Source: Muscardinus avellanarius | Lineage: Eukaryota > Chordata > Mammalia > Rodentia > Gliridae | Reading direction: 5' to 3' | NCBI GenBank assembly: GCA_963383645.1 | Contig: OY726576.1 | Coordinates: 13,711,659 to 13,775,658, forward strand | DNA length: 64,000 bases | Part shown: positions 46,701 through 61,400 of the stretch, piece by piece | How positions within the stretch are numbered: position 1 is the first letter of the stretch | Layout of the letters: every line of letters starts with the position of its first letter | The notes under the pieces: model-generated | Databases searched by the model: none | The model's input: only the letters and a program-made list of their open reading frames with translations | What the model was told of the DNA's origin: nothing | Position numbers and translations under genes: made by a program

Positions 46701-49555
46701 CCAATGAGAAGCTGGCTGAGGACAGCAGCAGAGTGCACAGGAGCAAAGGCAGGAGGACGAGCCATGGGCAGACCTCCACACAGCAGGGCAGGGCATGGTC
46801 ACAAACACATAGCCCCCTTCCTCTCCTTTATCCCCAGAGGGGAAATGCTGGCTGTCGTGCAGTCTCAGGCATGAAGACATACCACCACTGTAGCCTGGCT
46901 GGGCAGCACTGAGCTGCTCCAAAGTTGAAATGCAACAGCCCCAGTCCAGGAGTCAGACTAGCAGGACCAACTGCAACCCAGTCCTCCAGTGTGCACCCTG
47001 ACCTCCACATCCACCCAAAGGCAGCAGGAAAGGGGTAGGAGCCGAGGCAGGCTCAGAGGGCAGGATCACAAAGCTCCAGGCACACGGGCTTGGGCAGCAG
47101 GGAGCGCACTGGCCCCTGGAAAGGGAGACAGCGATAGTGGCAGAGGCTGCAGCAGGCAGCGCAGACCCTCCTAAGGAGCCTCAGGGCACAGGTGCAGGGA
47201 AGCCAAGGCAGGAGAGGCTCTGCAATCTGCACAGGAGCTGGGGATCACACCAGGTCACCAACAAGGCTGGTGTTCTTACACGCCACCGCATCCTGCCTCT
47301 GTCACACCCATCAATCCTGCTCAAATGCTGATAGTGTTTGGGGAAACATTTGAAGGAAACCCTCAGATGTCCTTGAGTTATAAGTGGTTGTTTCTACTTC
47401 CTTACGCATTCCAGATGGGAGCTCTTGGTGCAACCCTACTTTGAATGGCACTGTCAAGAAACAAAGGAGTACACGTGGAATTACCAAAGCTGCCCAATGC
47501 CAACTGCCTTCAGTTCTAGTCACTAGGGAGGTATGATTTCCTAGTGGGAGACAACCTTCCCAGGACATCCTTCTCTACACTACTCAAGTGCTCAGCAATC
47601 CTCTGCCACAGGTCTTACAAACACAAGGCAACACGGTACACCTCGTTACCAGAAGTCCCAGGTTAGAGACTCTGGTATTCACTACAGCAACGTCACCGTA
47701 GTTGCATGTATGAGGCCAAAACCCACGTCTTACCTGAATTTTGATGGGCCAGGTAAAATTACTGACATAAACAAAGAACGTGATATTGGGGTGGTTTCGA
47801 AAATCAAACTTCTCATTAGAGAAGCTATCTTTGTACTCCTTAATGTTGGTTTTTGAAACAACAGGCATTTCTTCTCCAGCCTGAGTTCCAGCTGTTAGGA
47901 AGAAAAAAATGAAAATAAAAGATTATAGAGAGAAGGAGGATGAAATCAACTCTTGTTAGTAATAAGGATAAGCCGGGCGTGGTGGCGCACACTTGTAATC
48001 CCCGCGCTTGCGGGGGCTGAGAAAGGAGGATCGCACAGGTTCGAAGCCAGCCGCTGCTACTTAGTGAGGCTCTCAGCAACTTAGAGAGACCCTGTTTCCA
48101 AATAAAGTATAAATAGGTCTGGGAGTGTAGCCCGGAGGTAGAAAGCCCCTGGGTTCTACCCCCCAGTACCACTAATAATAATAATAATAATAATAGTAAT
48201 AATGATGATGATGATGATAAAAGCACTTACTGAACTCTTTCACGGTCTCAAGCATGAATCTCTCTTAACCGTCACAAAGCCCCCATGATCCTCACTTATA
48301 GATAACAAAGCTGAGGCTCTAGGGAATTCAATGGCCATGGCTGGCAAGGAGTAGAGCTGGGAATCGACACAGGGCTGGCTGATTCAGGAGCCCGTGCCTT
48401 AACCCAGCTGGGCACCACGATCCTGACCCAGTACCAGGGACACTGCTTCACCCCTCGCTTTCTAACCAGCAGTGGCCTCAACTCGAAGGGGGAAGAGCTG
48501 GCCTGGGGTCACTCAGTCCCCCACTCTGGTACCAGCTCCCACTGCATTTAACCTGGTGTCACTCACTTATTCCAAGATGGCGTTTCCACTTTTCCACAGT
48601 TTCCTCCCTGGAGCTAGGACCTCCAGGGAGCAGAAAGACTCACAGAATGGATTACTGTCCACACCTCCTGAGCCTGAGGACTAGGGCCAGGTAATCACAT
48701 CTGCATTTAGATGATCATTGCAGTTCTTCCCATGTTCAGACACGAGGCCTTTGTCCAAATATTTTGATAAATCAGACTTTTTCTTAAATGTGTTTCCTCA
48801 TTGCAGGTGTCTGAACTTTTTCCATATTCTACACAATAATCTTTTTTGTGTGTGCTACTGGGGATAGAACCAGGGGCATTCTACTTCCGAGCTACACCCC
48901 CAGCCCTATTTTTTATTCTTTATTTTGAAACAGGGTCTCACTAAGTTACAAAGAGCCTCACTAAGTAGTGGAGGATGCCCGTGAACTGTGAACCTCCTGT
49001 CTCAGCCTCCCAAATGCTGAGATTACAAGCATGGGCCACCATGCCTGGCTACATAATCTCTTAAGATTTGATAAACTGGCTACATAATCTTTGAAGATTT
49101 GATAAGCCCTAAAGTGATTTGCAAAGGTTATGTTTTTATTCTGTATAAGCGTAACTGACACATGTATTGACCAAAAAATATTGTTAACGGTAATGATGAT
49201 GAAGAAACCTGATTAAGGTTTAGAGAATGAACCACGTTTTCAGCCCTACACCAGGTACTTCGTTAATTGACTCATGGAGTCCTCACAGCATGCCACAGAG
49301 CAAGGTGTTTCTACTACCCCATTTCATGCATGAGAACATTGGTTCAGAGGGCTTAGGTAACTTGCTCAATAGCACAGTACAGGTAAATAACAGGCAGAAT
49401 TAAAGTCATGTCTATTTCCAGTTATTAAGTTATGTAGTAGATATCTATCTAAAACACTACATCAGGGTCATCACATTTTTTTTTTTTTTTGGTGGTACTG
49501 GGGTTCCTGGAAACCCTTCTACCTCTGGGCTACACTCCCAGACCTATTTTTATAT

Positions 49556-49610
<55 letters not shown>

Positions 49611-52600
49611 TTTTGCGGGTCTGGGGATGGAACCCAGAGGCATTTGACCTCCGAGCTACACCCCTGCCCAATTTTTTATTCTTAATTTTGAAACAGGGTC
49701 TCACTGAGTTGCAGAGGGCCTCACTAAGTAGCTGAGGCTGTCCACAAACCGCGATCCTCCTGTCTTGGCCTCCCAAATGCTGGGATTACAAGCGGGCGCC
49801 ACCATGCCCGGCTTATACTTTTTTATTTAGAAACAGTCTCTCTTAAGCCAGCATGGCTGGCTTCGAACCTGCGCGATCCTCCTGTCTCCGCCTCCCAAGC
49901 GCGGGGATTACAAGTGTGCACCACCACGCCCGGCTCATCACATTTTTTAGTGAATCATATGAGATAAACAAGATAAAAAAAGGCTGTGCTTTTAAAGCGT
50001 GGTTTAATCCCTAAAGTATATGCTACTGGTATGTACTGGAACCTTGTTTTATTTGATATGTTTCCATTTCTTGACACTAAGAGCCACTGGAATCCCCCTG
50101 AGCACAGCTGTAGGTGAGGACAGCAGTGCAGAGCAGGACCACCGCAAGGCCGAGTGGTGAGGGGCAGGGGAGCGACCACCGAGGCTGCACCACACTCGAC
50201 ACCGGCAGCTGCAGTCGGGCTTGATCTGCAAACGTACAAGGTCAGTACTGTTATGCTCACTTCATAGGGGAATAATTCTGAAGTCTAGGGATGGTTTTTT
50301 TTTTTTTTTTTTGTAGTAATGAGGATGGAACCCTTCTACCTCTGGGCTACACTCCCAGATCTATTTTTTAATATTTTATTTGGAAACAGGGTACCTTAAG
50401 CCAGAGAGGCTGGCTTCGAACATGCACGATCCTCTTGTCTCCGTCTCCCAAGCACGGGGATTACAAGTGTGCGCCACCACACCCAGCTAAGGATGGGTTC
50501 TGACCTAGTCCAGTCTTACAGCTACAAATGGTAAAGGTGGTCCTCAACCCATTCGTCTGTCTGAGAGCCCTCTTTCCTGCCGCCTATGTTACTGTTCTCA
50601 TGTGGCACCTCCTCTACCATCTACTCCAGCTGTATGTTTACCTGAGAAGCTGGCGGCCCAGGTGATGTTGAGGTTGAAGTTTTTGGAGGCATTGATGAAC
50701 ATGTCCAAATCCCTGTTTTGCTGATGAGTGGTACCGTAAATAGAAAACTAGTTACAACACCTTGCAGATTTTAAAATAAGGCAATAATCAGATTTCACTC
50801 TTCTCAACTGCCTGAACTATAGAACATTTTACAATGTCTCAAGACAATTTTATGCTTATAGGAAAGTTAGAAATATACATATTTGAGAGAGGGAAACATA
50901 TATATAGAAAAAGTGTGCACATGCCAGAGAGTTAGGCATTCTATCTCTAAGCTACACCCCTATTTGAATTTTTTCTTTTTAACAGCATCTTGCCAAGAGT
51001 CTCATTACTTGCTTAGGCTGTCCTTCAACCTGTGATCCTCTAGTTTGAGTGTCCCCAATACTGGGATTACAGGACTGGGCCACCACGCCCAGCTGACTGG
51101 TGTTAATTTAATAAGGCATTTCTTTCTGGGCCCATTTTGAGAAGGTAATCTACGCCCTGCTGTCTGCTCTCCAGTGATGACGCTCACCTCACAATCCCCT
51201 CTGTATGGAGCAAACCAAGCACCTTTAGAATCAGTGTCAAGCTATGCATCAGCTCCTGGTAAATCCTGGTAAACACCGTTCTTGCCTTTGGGTGGAAAGA
51301 ACATAAACTACGGGCTCAAACATTCCTTTCCTGTGCCTCTAAAGATCATCCTGAGTGTCCCCCACGACGCTGTTGCCAAAGCGGCACTTCTATCCATTAA
51401 TGGAAGAGAAGGGTCCACACAATTTCAAAAGAAAACAACTCAAAAACCTTACCTCATCAGGAGTAGCCACAAAATTGATGGCTGTGTAATAGCGGTCATC
51501 TTCCTGGGAGAGGCTAAATGTGAACTGATAGTCAATAAGAAGAGTATCTAGAAAAAGGAAAAAATGCTCATTTAAAGACTGAAACTAAACAAAACAGACT
51601 AGGTCACAGGAGATACAGTTGCTTTCTAATAATTCAATTGCTACTAAAAAACTCGGACTCACCTATACCCGGGTTTTCAAAGGAAATCAAGTTCCTCAGC
51701 AGTATCATATTGTTTGAGTTACCCACCAAACCTTATATGATGATCCTGGTTGAGATTTTGGCTCCAAACTAACTTATTTACAAATATTAACTCAACATCT
51801 ATACATGCTAGGTTTTACGTTCAGATACAAAGATATATATCAATGGTGTAAAAGAAAAAGATTTGATGGAAAAATGATTCACTTCATATCTAGACAAAGA
51901 ATATATGGTTTGGTCATTTCATTCCAGCAAAACAGAAAGCACACAATGTGGTATACATTGAGAGATGGCTTATTGCCAAAATTGGTATCATATGATTTTA
52001 AAAAACTATTGTACAATTCAACAAGAAAAACTTGTTTAAAAATGAGCAGCTGTGATATTTGTTATAAAAAGTATATTAGCCGGGCGTGGTAGTGCACACT
52101 TGTAAAGCCAGCATTTGGGAGGCTGAGACCTGAGGATCGCGGTTCGAGGACAGCCGCAGCTATTTAGTGAGGCCCTTTCAACTCAGTGAGACCCTGTTTC
52201 AAAATAAGAAATAAAAAAATAGGGCTGGGATATAGCTTGGAGGTAGAATGCCCCTGGGTTCCATCCCCAGTACCAATCAATCAATCAATAAATACAGCCT
52301 AAAACAGTATCCAAGGCAGCCCGTTCAAGTCAGGACAAATGCGTGGTGGCTCTTTACCCCCAGAACGCTTACTATTCTCCAACCATGGTGAAGGAAACCA
52401 TACAGTGTGGCTGAACTGCTGCACTTCTAGAAATGAGAATTACAGAAATACTTACAGTAACATGTTCCTTTCAGAGGGTTTCCCTGGTATCGGTTTTCAA
52501 CCTCACATCTAGAAGAAATAAAATGAAATGATTTCCACAATGGATTCCTTTACATAGACTACAAGTAGTTCTGAATCATAAAAAATACATTCTCCACTGT

Positions 52601-55600
52601 TATTCACCCCACAGGGATTAAAGGGAGTTTACAGGAATGTTTATGCTGATGGCCCAGCCGGTCAGACCACCAACTAGATAAAAATAATGGATAAACATTT
52701 GCCACGGCACAGGCAATAAATCCAAATCTATTAAATCTAGAGCTTCTATTATAATGAAAACATTTTCGCTTTTGTATGAACTACATATTCTTCTAGAACT
52801 ACAGTTAAGACATTTTTCAAATATTCATTTCTTACTTCTTTCCTGCTCTCCCTGAAGGAACTGATTCTGTTCTTTAAACACACGTGAGAGAAAACTAAAA
52901 AAAAACCTTTAATGAGTGCCAGTCTGAAGGAAAATGAAAAAAAATCATTTCTTCATTTTTCTTCATTTCCCCTTAGATGCCATCTTCAAACAGGCGTGAA
53001 GCCTGAGGAAAGGTGGGCAGCTTTGGTGACACACTTCTCCCAGGTGAGCAGCAGGGGACGGCGCCCTCATGGAGGGCGATGACTGGCATCTGCTTACATC
53101 TCCCTACTCCGGAGAGACGCCAAGGTCCCTCACCAGGTGTCACTGTAAGTCTGTCCTGTATCCCCTAACAGAGGGGACCACTGATTAATTTTGTTCTATC
53201 CCATTTTTCCCCTAAAAGGATCCTGTATCAAAAAGTTAAATTTAATCTGTGATTAGATTTTTGTCCAGTAATTAGTAGTCCTATATGTTGACATAAAATA
53301 TAAAATGCAGGCGAGGCCGGGCGTGGTGGCGCACGCTTTTAATCCCCGTGCTTGGGAGGCAGAGACAGGAGGATTGCGCAGGTTCGAAGCCAGCCGCGCT
53401 GGTTTAAGAGACCCTATTTCAAAAATATAAAAAATAGGTCTGGGAGTGTAGCCCGGAGGGTAGAAGGGCCTCCAGGAACCCCAGTGTCACCAAAAAAAAA
53501 AAAAAAAAAAATGCAGGCGGACCTGTCCCTAGTTGAATGCTGTCAATGTCTCATTCGCTGGTGGCACCATACATTCAATAAAAAGTTTAGCCAGCTTGTA
53601 TCAGCGGAGTGTTTTTCAAACTACACACTTCTGCCTGAATCTCTTTCTGAGAGTGCTTCCTGAGGTTTTCCAGAGGGGCAGAGAGGTAATCGTGATTGGC
53701 GGACAGTCTCTCTTGCTTCACCTCAGCAGGATCCTCATGGCAACTCTTGCTGGTGCCCCTACTGACAGCTGGGGAAACAGACCTAGCATGGTTTGGTGAT
53801 GTGTCTCCAGAGCACCCTGCTGGGTGGAGGCAGAGCCAGGTCTGACACTTCAAGTCTGCATCCTCATGGGCGGAGGCTCTGGGCCTCCCCTGAAGATGTT
53901 CAACACACTTCACCAAGAAAGAGCTAGAGCAGGGAGCAGGAGCATCATCTCCATTACCAGGCTAACAAGCAAGGTGACCAGCACAGGAGGTCAGGCTCAG
54001 CACAACACAGGAAAACGTGACTGCAGAGCCGTTGAGGAATTACTGCGGGTGATGCCCGGGCTGGGGCGGGCCTGGCTGAAGCAGGAAGGGGAAAATGGCC
54101 AAGTCATCAAGGCAGCAAGATGGGCGCAGCAGGGGGCGCTCAGGGCAGGGTTCAGGTAGCTTTCCTGCCCCTGCCCTGCCTGGTGGCGCACAGAGGTGGT
54201 ACTCACAGCTGGCACTCGTCCCCCTTGACGCCCTTGGTGGTGCAAAAGCACTTGCCCGTGTTGGTGTTGCACAGCGACGCGTGCCCGTTGCACTTGCATG
54301 CTGGGGGAGGAAGAGGGTCGCAGGTCACACCTGGCTTCAATGCCTGTGACTGTCAACTGGCTCCAACGTCCCCCATCCCCACAGAAGAGAGAATCTTGTC
54401 TGAATTGGGTTGGTAGAAGTACAGACTGAATGAGAGCCCTGAGTAGGTGAGAGTGACAGCAACATGGAAGGAGCCAAAGTCGACAGACAGGAGGAAGGGA
54501 GCTGGCCCCCGCCCGGCAGGAGGCGATGGCCAGCTTGGTGTCTGCTCTTTCTCCATGTGGGTCTTTCCCTTTTCAGTGAGTGCTTAGGAAGCACCTTCGC
54601 GTACTGGGTGCGGGGCTCTGCCTGGTGATTGTGCTCTACTCAGCAGGGAGTCTCCCCAGAGGTACCACGGTTTGAATCACACCACAACTCAGAAGTGGGG
54701 GACTCCCACGGCAAGAGCAGCGTTCCTAAGGCCCCCACACTCACTGCCCTGGCTCTGCCCTCTTCTTTCTTTTACAAAAACAGCTCTCTCATCCCTTCCT
54801 GGGTCCTCCCAGCACCTCTACCCAGCTCACCCGACAGGTGAGTACAAGCTATGTTCTACTCCAGCTGAAATAGTGAGGTTCTTGGGCTCATTAGCTTCAT
54901 TTTACATCTGATTTTCTGTGAATAAATTAAAGACACTGGCTGGAGAAAGGTGTGCTTTTAAAACAAATCCTGGGGAGATTAGAAAAAAAAATCACTCCAA
55001 GAATTCTGTAAAATGGAGCAGTGTAGAGTTTACCAGGGGGATGCTTGGGTCAGCATCACAAGTGTGCGGCTCGGGCTCTGTTGCCTTCCGCTCAAAGAGA
55101 GGCGCTGTGGACCAGTCTGCGTCTGTGAGCAGGAGGCTGAGCCCTGGACTTACGCTGACATTTGCCTCCGTTGGTGGGGTCACCGTAGAAGCCAGAGATG
55201 CAGGTCTCGCAGTGCCTGCCCGTGGTCAAGTTCTCACACTTCTCGCAAATGCTCTGGTTGATGCACTTGCTGTGGCCGTTGCACTGGCACGCTGCAAGGG
55301 ACAGAGTGTCAGGGCCTCTGCCACCACAGCACTGGGTGGAGCAAGTGTGGCCAGACGGCCTGCATCTACCTCTACGGTCCCCACTGCCTCAACTAGCTAG
55401 GGCAGGTGATGAACCCCTACCGATCCTGCTACTAGAGAGACTAAGGTAGAGGGATCACTTGAACCCAGGATTCTGAGGCCAGCCTGGGCAGCACAGCAAT
55501 ACTCTGTCTCAAAAACAAAGACACAGCAACACAGAATTCATCAACCTGGCTGGCTAAAAACTAGTTTGAGAAGATCAAACTGTCAAAAAACCAGAATGAG

Positions 55601-55692
55601 TTCGGAAGAGTTTCATCACTTATGAAATAGTTTGATAAGATGAAAAATATAATTTCAGTTTTTTTGTATTTGTTAAGATTTGCTTTATGGCC

Positions 55693-55726
<34 letters not shown>

Positions 55727-58366
55727 GGTGGTACTGGGGTTCCTGGAAGCCCTTCTACCTCCGGGCTACACTCCCAGACCTATTTTTGCATTTTTTTATT
55801 TGGAAACAGGGTCTCCTAAGCCAGCGCGCGGGGCTAGCTTCGAACCTGCACGATCCTCCTGTCTCTGCCTCCCAAGCGCGGGTATCACAAGCGTGCGCCA
55901 CCACGCCCGGCCTAAAATATGTTTTGGAGAATGTTCTTTATGCTGATGTATTCTGCAACTGTCTAATGAAAAATTATTTTTCCAGTATTTTTTCTATATA
56001 ATTTAGAATTTTGTTCACATTACTGTTCAATTTTGATTTTTAAACTTAGGTCCCTTAGAACCTCATTCCATATCATTACATTAGCTCAGTATACCCAACT
56101 CCTGGTCAATGTTGATAAACCTACATGGTCAATTATAAATGCAAATCAACTTAAAAAATTCAAGAGTACAAGACAATGTTCAACCTTCATATACCACCAG
56201 GATAAACATGCAAAACAATTAACCTTGAAAAGAGGGCTAATGTAAAATATATGAAAATGAAAAATACTAATTTTAGTGTATTCCAAGAGGCCTGAATTAC
56301 TCACTGCATCCACAAAAGGAAGCAAGCTGTGAAAAAAAAACTCAAGAGATTTAGAACCCTTGCGGAATATAAAAAGATATTTAAAAAAATTAAGACACAA
56401 GCCGTGCATAGTGGCGCACACTTGTAATCCTCGCGCTTGGGAGGCAGAGACAGGAGGATCGCGCAGGTTTGAAGCCAGCTGTGCTGGCTTAATAGACCCT
56501 GTTTCCAAACAAAAATATAAAATAGGTCTGGGAGTATAGCCTGGAGGTAGAAGGGTTCCAGGAACCCCAGTACCACTAAAAAAAAAGACACAAAACTAAA
56601 AATTCTCAATAGGTTAAGTAGGAGAATACACACAGCTAAAAAGTTCTCTGAAAGATGATGCTATAAACTAGGCTTTAACAAACCTGAAACCTTTGATGAA
56701 ATAGACAAATTTGTAGAAAAACAGATTATCAAAACTGACTCAAGCAGAAATAGAAAATCTGAACAGACGTATAACAAGAGTTCAAACAAATAATTTAAAA
56801 TTTTCCCACAGAGAAAGGCCCTAGCCTGGATTCCTAACAGGTAAAAATATCAAAATTTTAAAAAGGAGCAGAGTGTGGTGGCCCACACTGGTAATCCCAG
56901 TGCTTATGAGGCAGAGAGATACTGGGTTCTAAGAGAGCCCCAGCAATTCTCTAAGGCCCTTAGCAATTTAAGTGAGACCGTTTCAGAATAAAAAACAAGA
57001 TCAGGCTGTGGGTGGAGCTCAGAGGTAGAATTCTCCTCAGGGTCAATCCCCAGTAACACATAAAAAGGTTCTTGTTTATTTTTTGTATTTTTTTTTTAAG
57101 AAATTTATACCAATAAACTAACACTTCCAGTAAACTGTGATGGAAGAGATTTTACTTTTAATTTTTTTCAAACAGTTGTCATGATGCATTTTTGTTTTGT
57201 TGGGTTGTTGACTTTTTTTTTCTTTTTATGTGGTGCAGGGAATTGAACTCAGAGACATTTTACCTTCAAGCTATACCCTCAGCCCTATTTTATTTTTTAT
57301 TTGGGAACAAGTTCTTGCTAAGTTGCCAAGAGTTTAATTGCTGAGGATGGCTTCGAATCTGTAACCCTCCTGTTTCAGCCTCCTATGTGCTGGGAATACG
57401 GGTATGGGCCACCATGTTTGGCTTTTCTTTTTTGATACTGGGGTTAAACCCAGGGTATTCTACCTCTGACCTAGACCCCCTTCAACTCTGGTCCAATTTT
57501 ATTTGATTTTTTTGGTAGTACTGGGGGTGGAACCGAGGGGCTTTTCTACCTCTGGGCTATACTCCCAGACCTATTTTATACTTTATTTGGAAAGAGGGTC
57601 TCAGTTGTTGAGAGCCTCACTAAGTAGCTGAGGCTGACTTCAAACCTGCGTGATCCTCCTGTCTCAGCCTCCCAAGCGTGGGTATTACAAGCATGTGCCA
57701 CCAGACCCGGCTATTTTATTTTTTATTTTGACACAGGGTCATGCTAAATTGCTGAGGTACTGAGACTGGCCTTGAACCTGTGATCCTTATGTCTCAGCCT
57801 CCAAAGGACTAGGATTACAGGTGTGAACCACCATGCCAGCTGCCATGATGCATTTTTAAGTAAAAAGAAAACTATAGAACAATGTGTAATATGTTTAGTA
57901 TGCAAAACAGTGTTTTATGTTTCAAACATATAAACTGGTGTATGAAGAAATAAATGTATATATCAAATCATCAAAAGTGCTTATCTATACACACAGTGGA
58001 GAGAAGCGGAACTCCAGGTGTAATTTTGTACACATCTGCAATACATTATTTCAGCTAGGTGTGATGGCACACTCCTATAACCCAATCCATGGGAGGCTGA
58101 AACAGGAGGACCGCAGGTTTTCAGAGAGCCTCAGCAATTTAGTGAGAACTGTTTGAAAATTAAAAATTAAGTCAGGCGTGGTGATGCACACTTGCAATCC
58201 CAGCATTTAGGAGGCTGAGACAGGAGGTACGTGGGTTTGCTGCCAGCCTCAGCTACTTGGTGAGGCCCTCTGCAACTTAGTGAGATCCTGTTTCAAAATA
58301 AAGAATAAAAAATCGGACTGGGGGTGTAGCTCAGAGGTAGAATGTCCCTGGGTTCAAGCTCCAGTA

Positions 58367-58417
<51 letters not shown>

Positions 58418-61400
58418 TAAAAATTAAAAATAGGGCCAGAGAGCCAGGCGTGGTGGCACAGGCTTGTAGTTCCAGCATTTGGGAGGCTGAGACAGGAGAG
58501 TCATGGTTCACAGACAGCCTCAGCTACTTAGTGAGGCCCTTTGCAACTCACTGAGACCCTGTTTCAAAATAAAAAATAGGGCTGGGGGTATAGTTTGAAG
58601 GTAGAATGTCCCTTGGTTTCATCCCCAGCACTGTAAAAGAAAAAAAAAATAGAGCCGGGGTATAGTTCAGAGGTAGAATGCCCTTGCATTTAATCCCCAG
58701 TACCAGAAAAACAAAACAAACAAACAAACAAAAAAGGCTGGGTGTTTAGCTCAGAGACAGAACACCTTGAGTTCAATCCCCAGTACCATAAAAAGAAAAA
58801 TTAAATATATTATTTTATGACAAGTTAGTAAAATAATGTACTTGAAGTTCTCGATATTTTTTTAACACTAAAATATTTTTCACATGACACTATTTTTCCT
58901 AAAAGGCCTGATATTTTTTTCTTAAAGGAAATCCACATAACTGTTGTAGCTCTCAAGGCTGTATTCTTTATAAACAACACACCACAGAACGAAGACCTGA
59001 ACTGGGCATCTTACCTGGACACTGGATGAAGGACCAGTTGTACCTGCTGTCCTCCAGACACATGCTGGAGTTGAGCAGGGGCTGCGGGTGGGTGCTGCCT
59101 GCGGAGGCCTGTGGGAGCGGCCGCACTGGTCCTTTGTAGGAGCCCTCCATGCACTTCCCTTTCCCAGTGTTGCTGGGGTCGGTACACCAGCCACAGCCGG
59201 GCTGGTCCAAGCACTGACTGCAGGTGCAGTAGCCTGAACAGTTCTCAGCTATGGAAACACAAGGTGCAATTCGCCATCACTGGGAGATCTGAGTTCATGG
59301 TACTGAATTTATCTGTTCTTTAACAAACTTACTTCTGTGAGTCAAACTGACTATTCCATAATGAACACTGAAAAGAGATCATGAATTTAAAGAGCCCAAT
59401 ATTTTGCCTAAGACATAACAGGGACCCCCTGCCTCCTGTCTCAACCCCAGGATGCTGAAGGCAGAAGGGACCTCAGAGGCGCTGGCGACGCTGACTTTAC
59501 GACTTAGGAGCTGAAGATGTACAGACCTGGTGGGGATTGAATACCCTGGCCTGAGGCTGCGAGGCTCGTTTCTATACTCTGTGGTCTACCCTAGGTGTAT
59601 GCGACTTGTTTATAGGTGTCATCGTGCCCGATTCTCTATGCAGGTTCTCCTCAGGCAGTACTAGCTCAGTGGCAACCTTGGGACTTGAACAGGTCAACCC
59701 TGATCGTCTGGAACGTGTTCAAAGGCTGAGAACACTGCCCACGGCGAGCGCTGTCACCCACGCAGGACCCTGGGAGTGCCTGCGCTCCCTCTCACACTTA
59801 CGGGGGCAGCTGCTCATCGTATACCACTCCATACACTGGCCGAAAGGGAAGGAGGCCACGTAGGCGTTGGAGTCCACGCACTGCCGCATGTTGCTGCACC
59901 ACATGCACTCGGAGCTGCTGCTGGTGCACTCCCCGCACGCGGTCCGCAGGGCGCATGGCGTCCGGCATTGCTTGGCACTGTGGTTTGCTGAAATTAAACC
60001 CAACACGGACACTCAGATCTCCCACTAAGTCAGCTAAGGTCAAAGACTCTTCAAATGGGAGATGGCACCTGTTAATGTGTCACGGAGTCAATTCAGCCAC
60101 TACAACATGCAGAGAAAGCAGAAAACACTGGACACCATGTGCTGCCTGCCCAAATGTATTTGGGGAAAAAACTTCATACTCAACGAGCAAGGAGGACAAA
60201 GATGAAGGCATAAGGGGACTCTCTCAATGAAGAGTGAACCTGGAGACACTCACGGGCACCTGGGAGCCACTTCAGGGCTTTTGCAACTCATCAAGATTCG
60301 TCCACTACTATGTCTGTAATTTGGTGGGGAGGGTATTCAACATCCATTCACTCGCCAAGTGGGGCGTGGCGACTCACTTGTAATCCCAGCATTTGGGAGG
60401 CTGGGTCAGGATTGCAGGTTGGTGGCCAGCCTTAGCTACTTAGTGGAGCCCTCCACAACTTAGAACACCTTTTTCAAAACCAAGAATAAAAAAAACAGGA
60501 CTGGAGATATAGGTTGGAGGTAGAATGACTCTTTGTTCAATCCTCAGAAGTGCAAAAAAAAAAAAAAAAGACTGACCCAAACATGTAGGATTAAAGGCTG
60601 AACAGCTCCCAGCAGCAGATTTTAGGAGGACCCCTAGAAGACTACGCATTATCTTCTACGCCTCTCTCTTCCTGAGACAAATCACAGTTCCTTCCTAAAA
60701 CTGGACAGATCTAAATCCCCCCAAAGCAACCCCCTCCACTTCCTGCTTGTGAGCCCTGGCGAGAGCAGCAGCTGGCCGGGAGGGGAGCTAGTCCTCGTGC
60801 TGCAGTGCCTGACCCTGGGCTGCCTTTGCGAGTCCTGCCTTTGCGAGTCCAGTCGCAGCCCCACAGATATAAACCTGTAAGCTCCTCAAAATGCCAGGCC
60901 ACTTTGCACCCACATGGCTTTGGTGTGGTCCTGGTTTCTGTATTTTTTTTTTTTTTTTTGGTGGTACTGGGGATGGAACCCTTCTACCTCCGGGCTACAC
61001 TCTCAGACCTATTTTTCAAATATTTTTATTTGAAAACAGGGTCTCTTAAGCCAGTGCAGCTGGCTTCGAACCTGCGCGATCCTCCTGTCTCCGCCTCCCA
61101 AGCGCAGGGATTACAAGCACGCGCCACCATACCTGGCTGTATTATTTATTTCTCCTTATTGCTCCCACATCATTTTCTACCAACTCCAAGAAACTTGTCT
61201 TTCCAAGCACTTTGCAATATCTTTTTTGTGGACAACAAACCAATCAATCTCAGTGTTAACTAGAATATTAGGTTCTTAAGCCGGAACAGTGGTGCATGCT
61301 TACAATCCTAGGACTTGAGAGGCTGAGACAGGAGAACTGTGGGTTCATATCAGTCAAAGCCAGTCTCAGCTACTTAGTGAGGAAGGCCCTCTGTAACTTA

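Larger units (their letters stand above)
49481..49934 (-). mobile_element. B1-dID SINE split by a second SINE
   Basis: The outer SINE (altered-tail subtype, GGGGTTCCTGGAAACCCTTC) has target-site duplications TCATCACATTTTT at 49468-49480 and 49935-49947. It is interrupted in its A-rich linker by a TTTA repeat and an inner SINE, and resumes at TTTAGAAACAGTCTCTCTTA. Confidence 0.92.
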
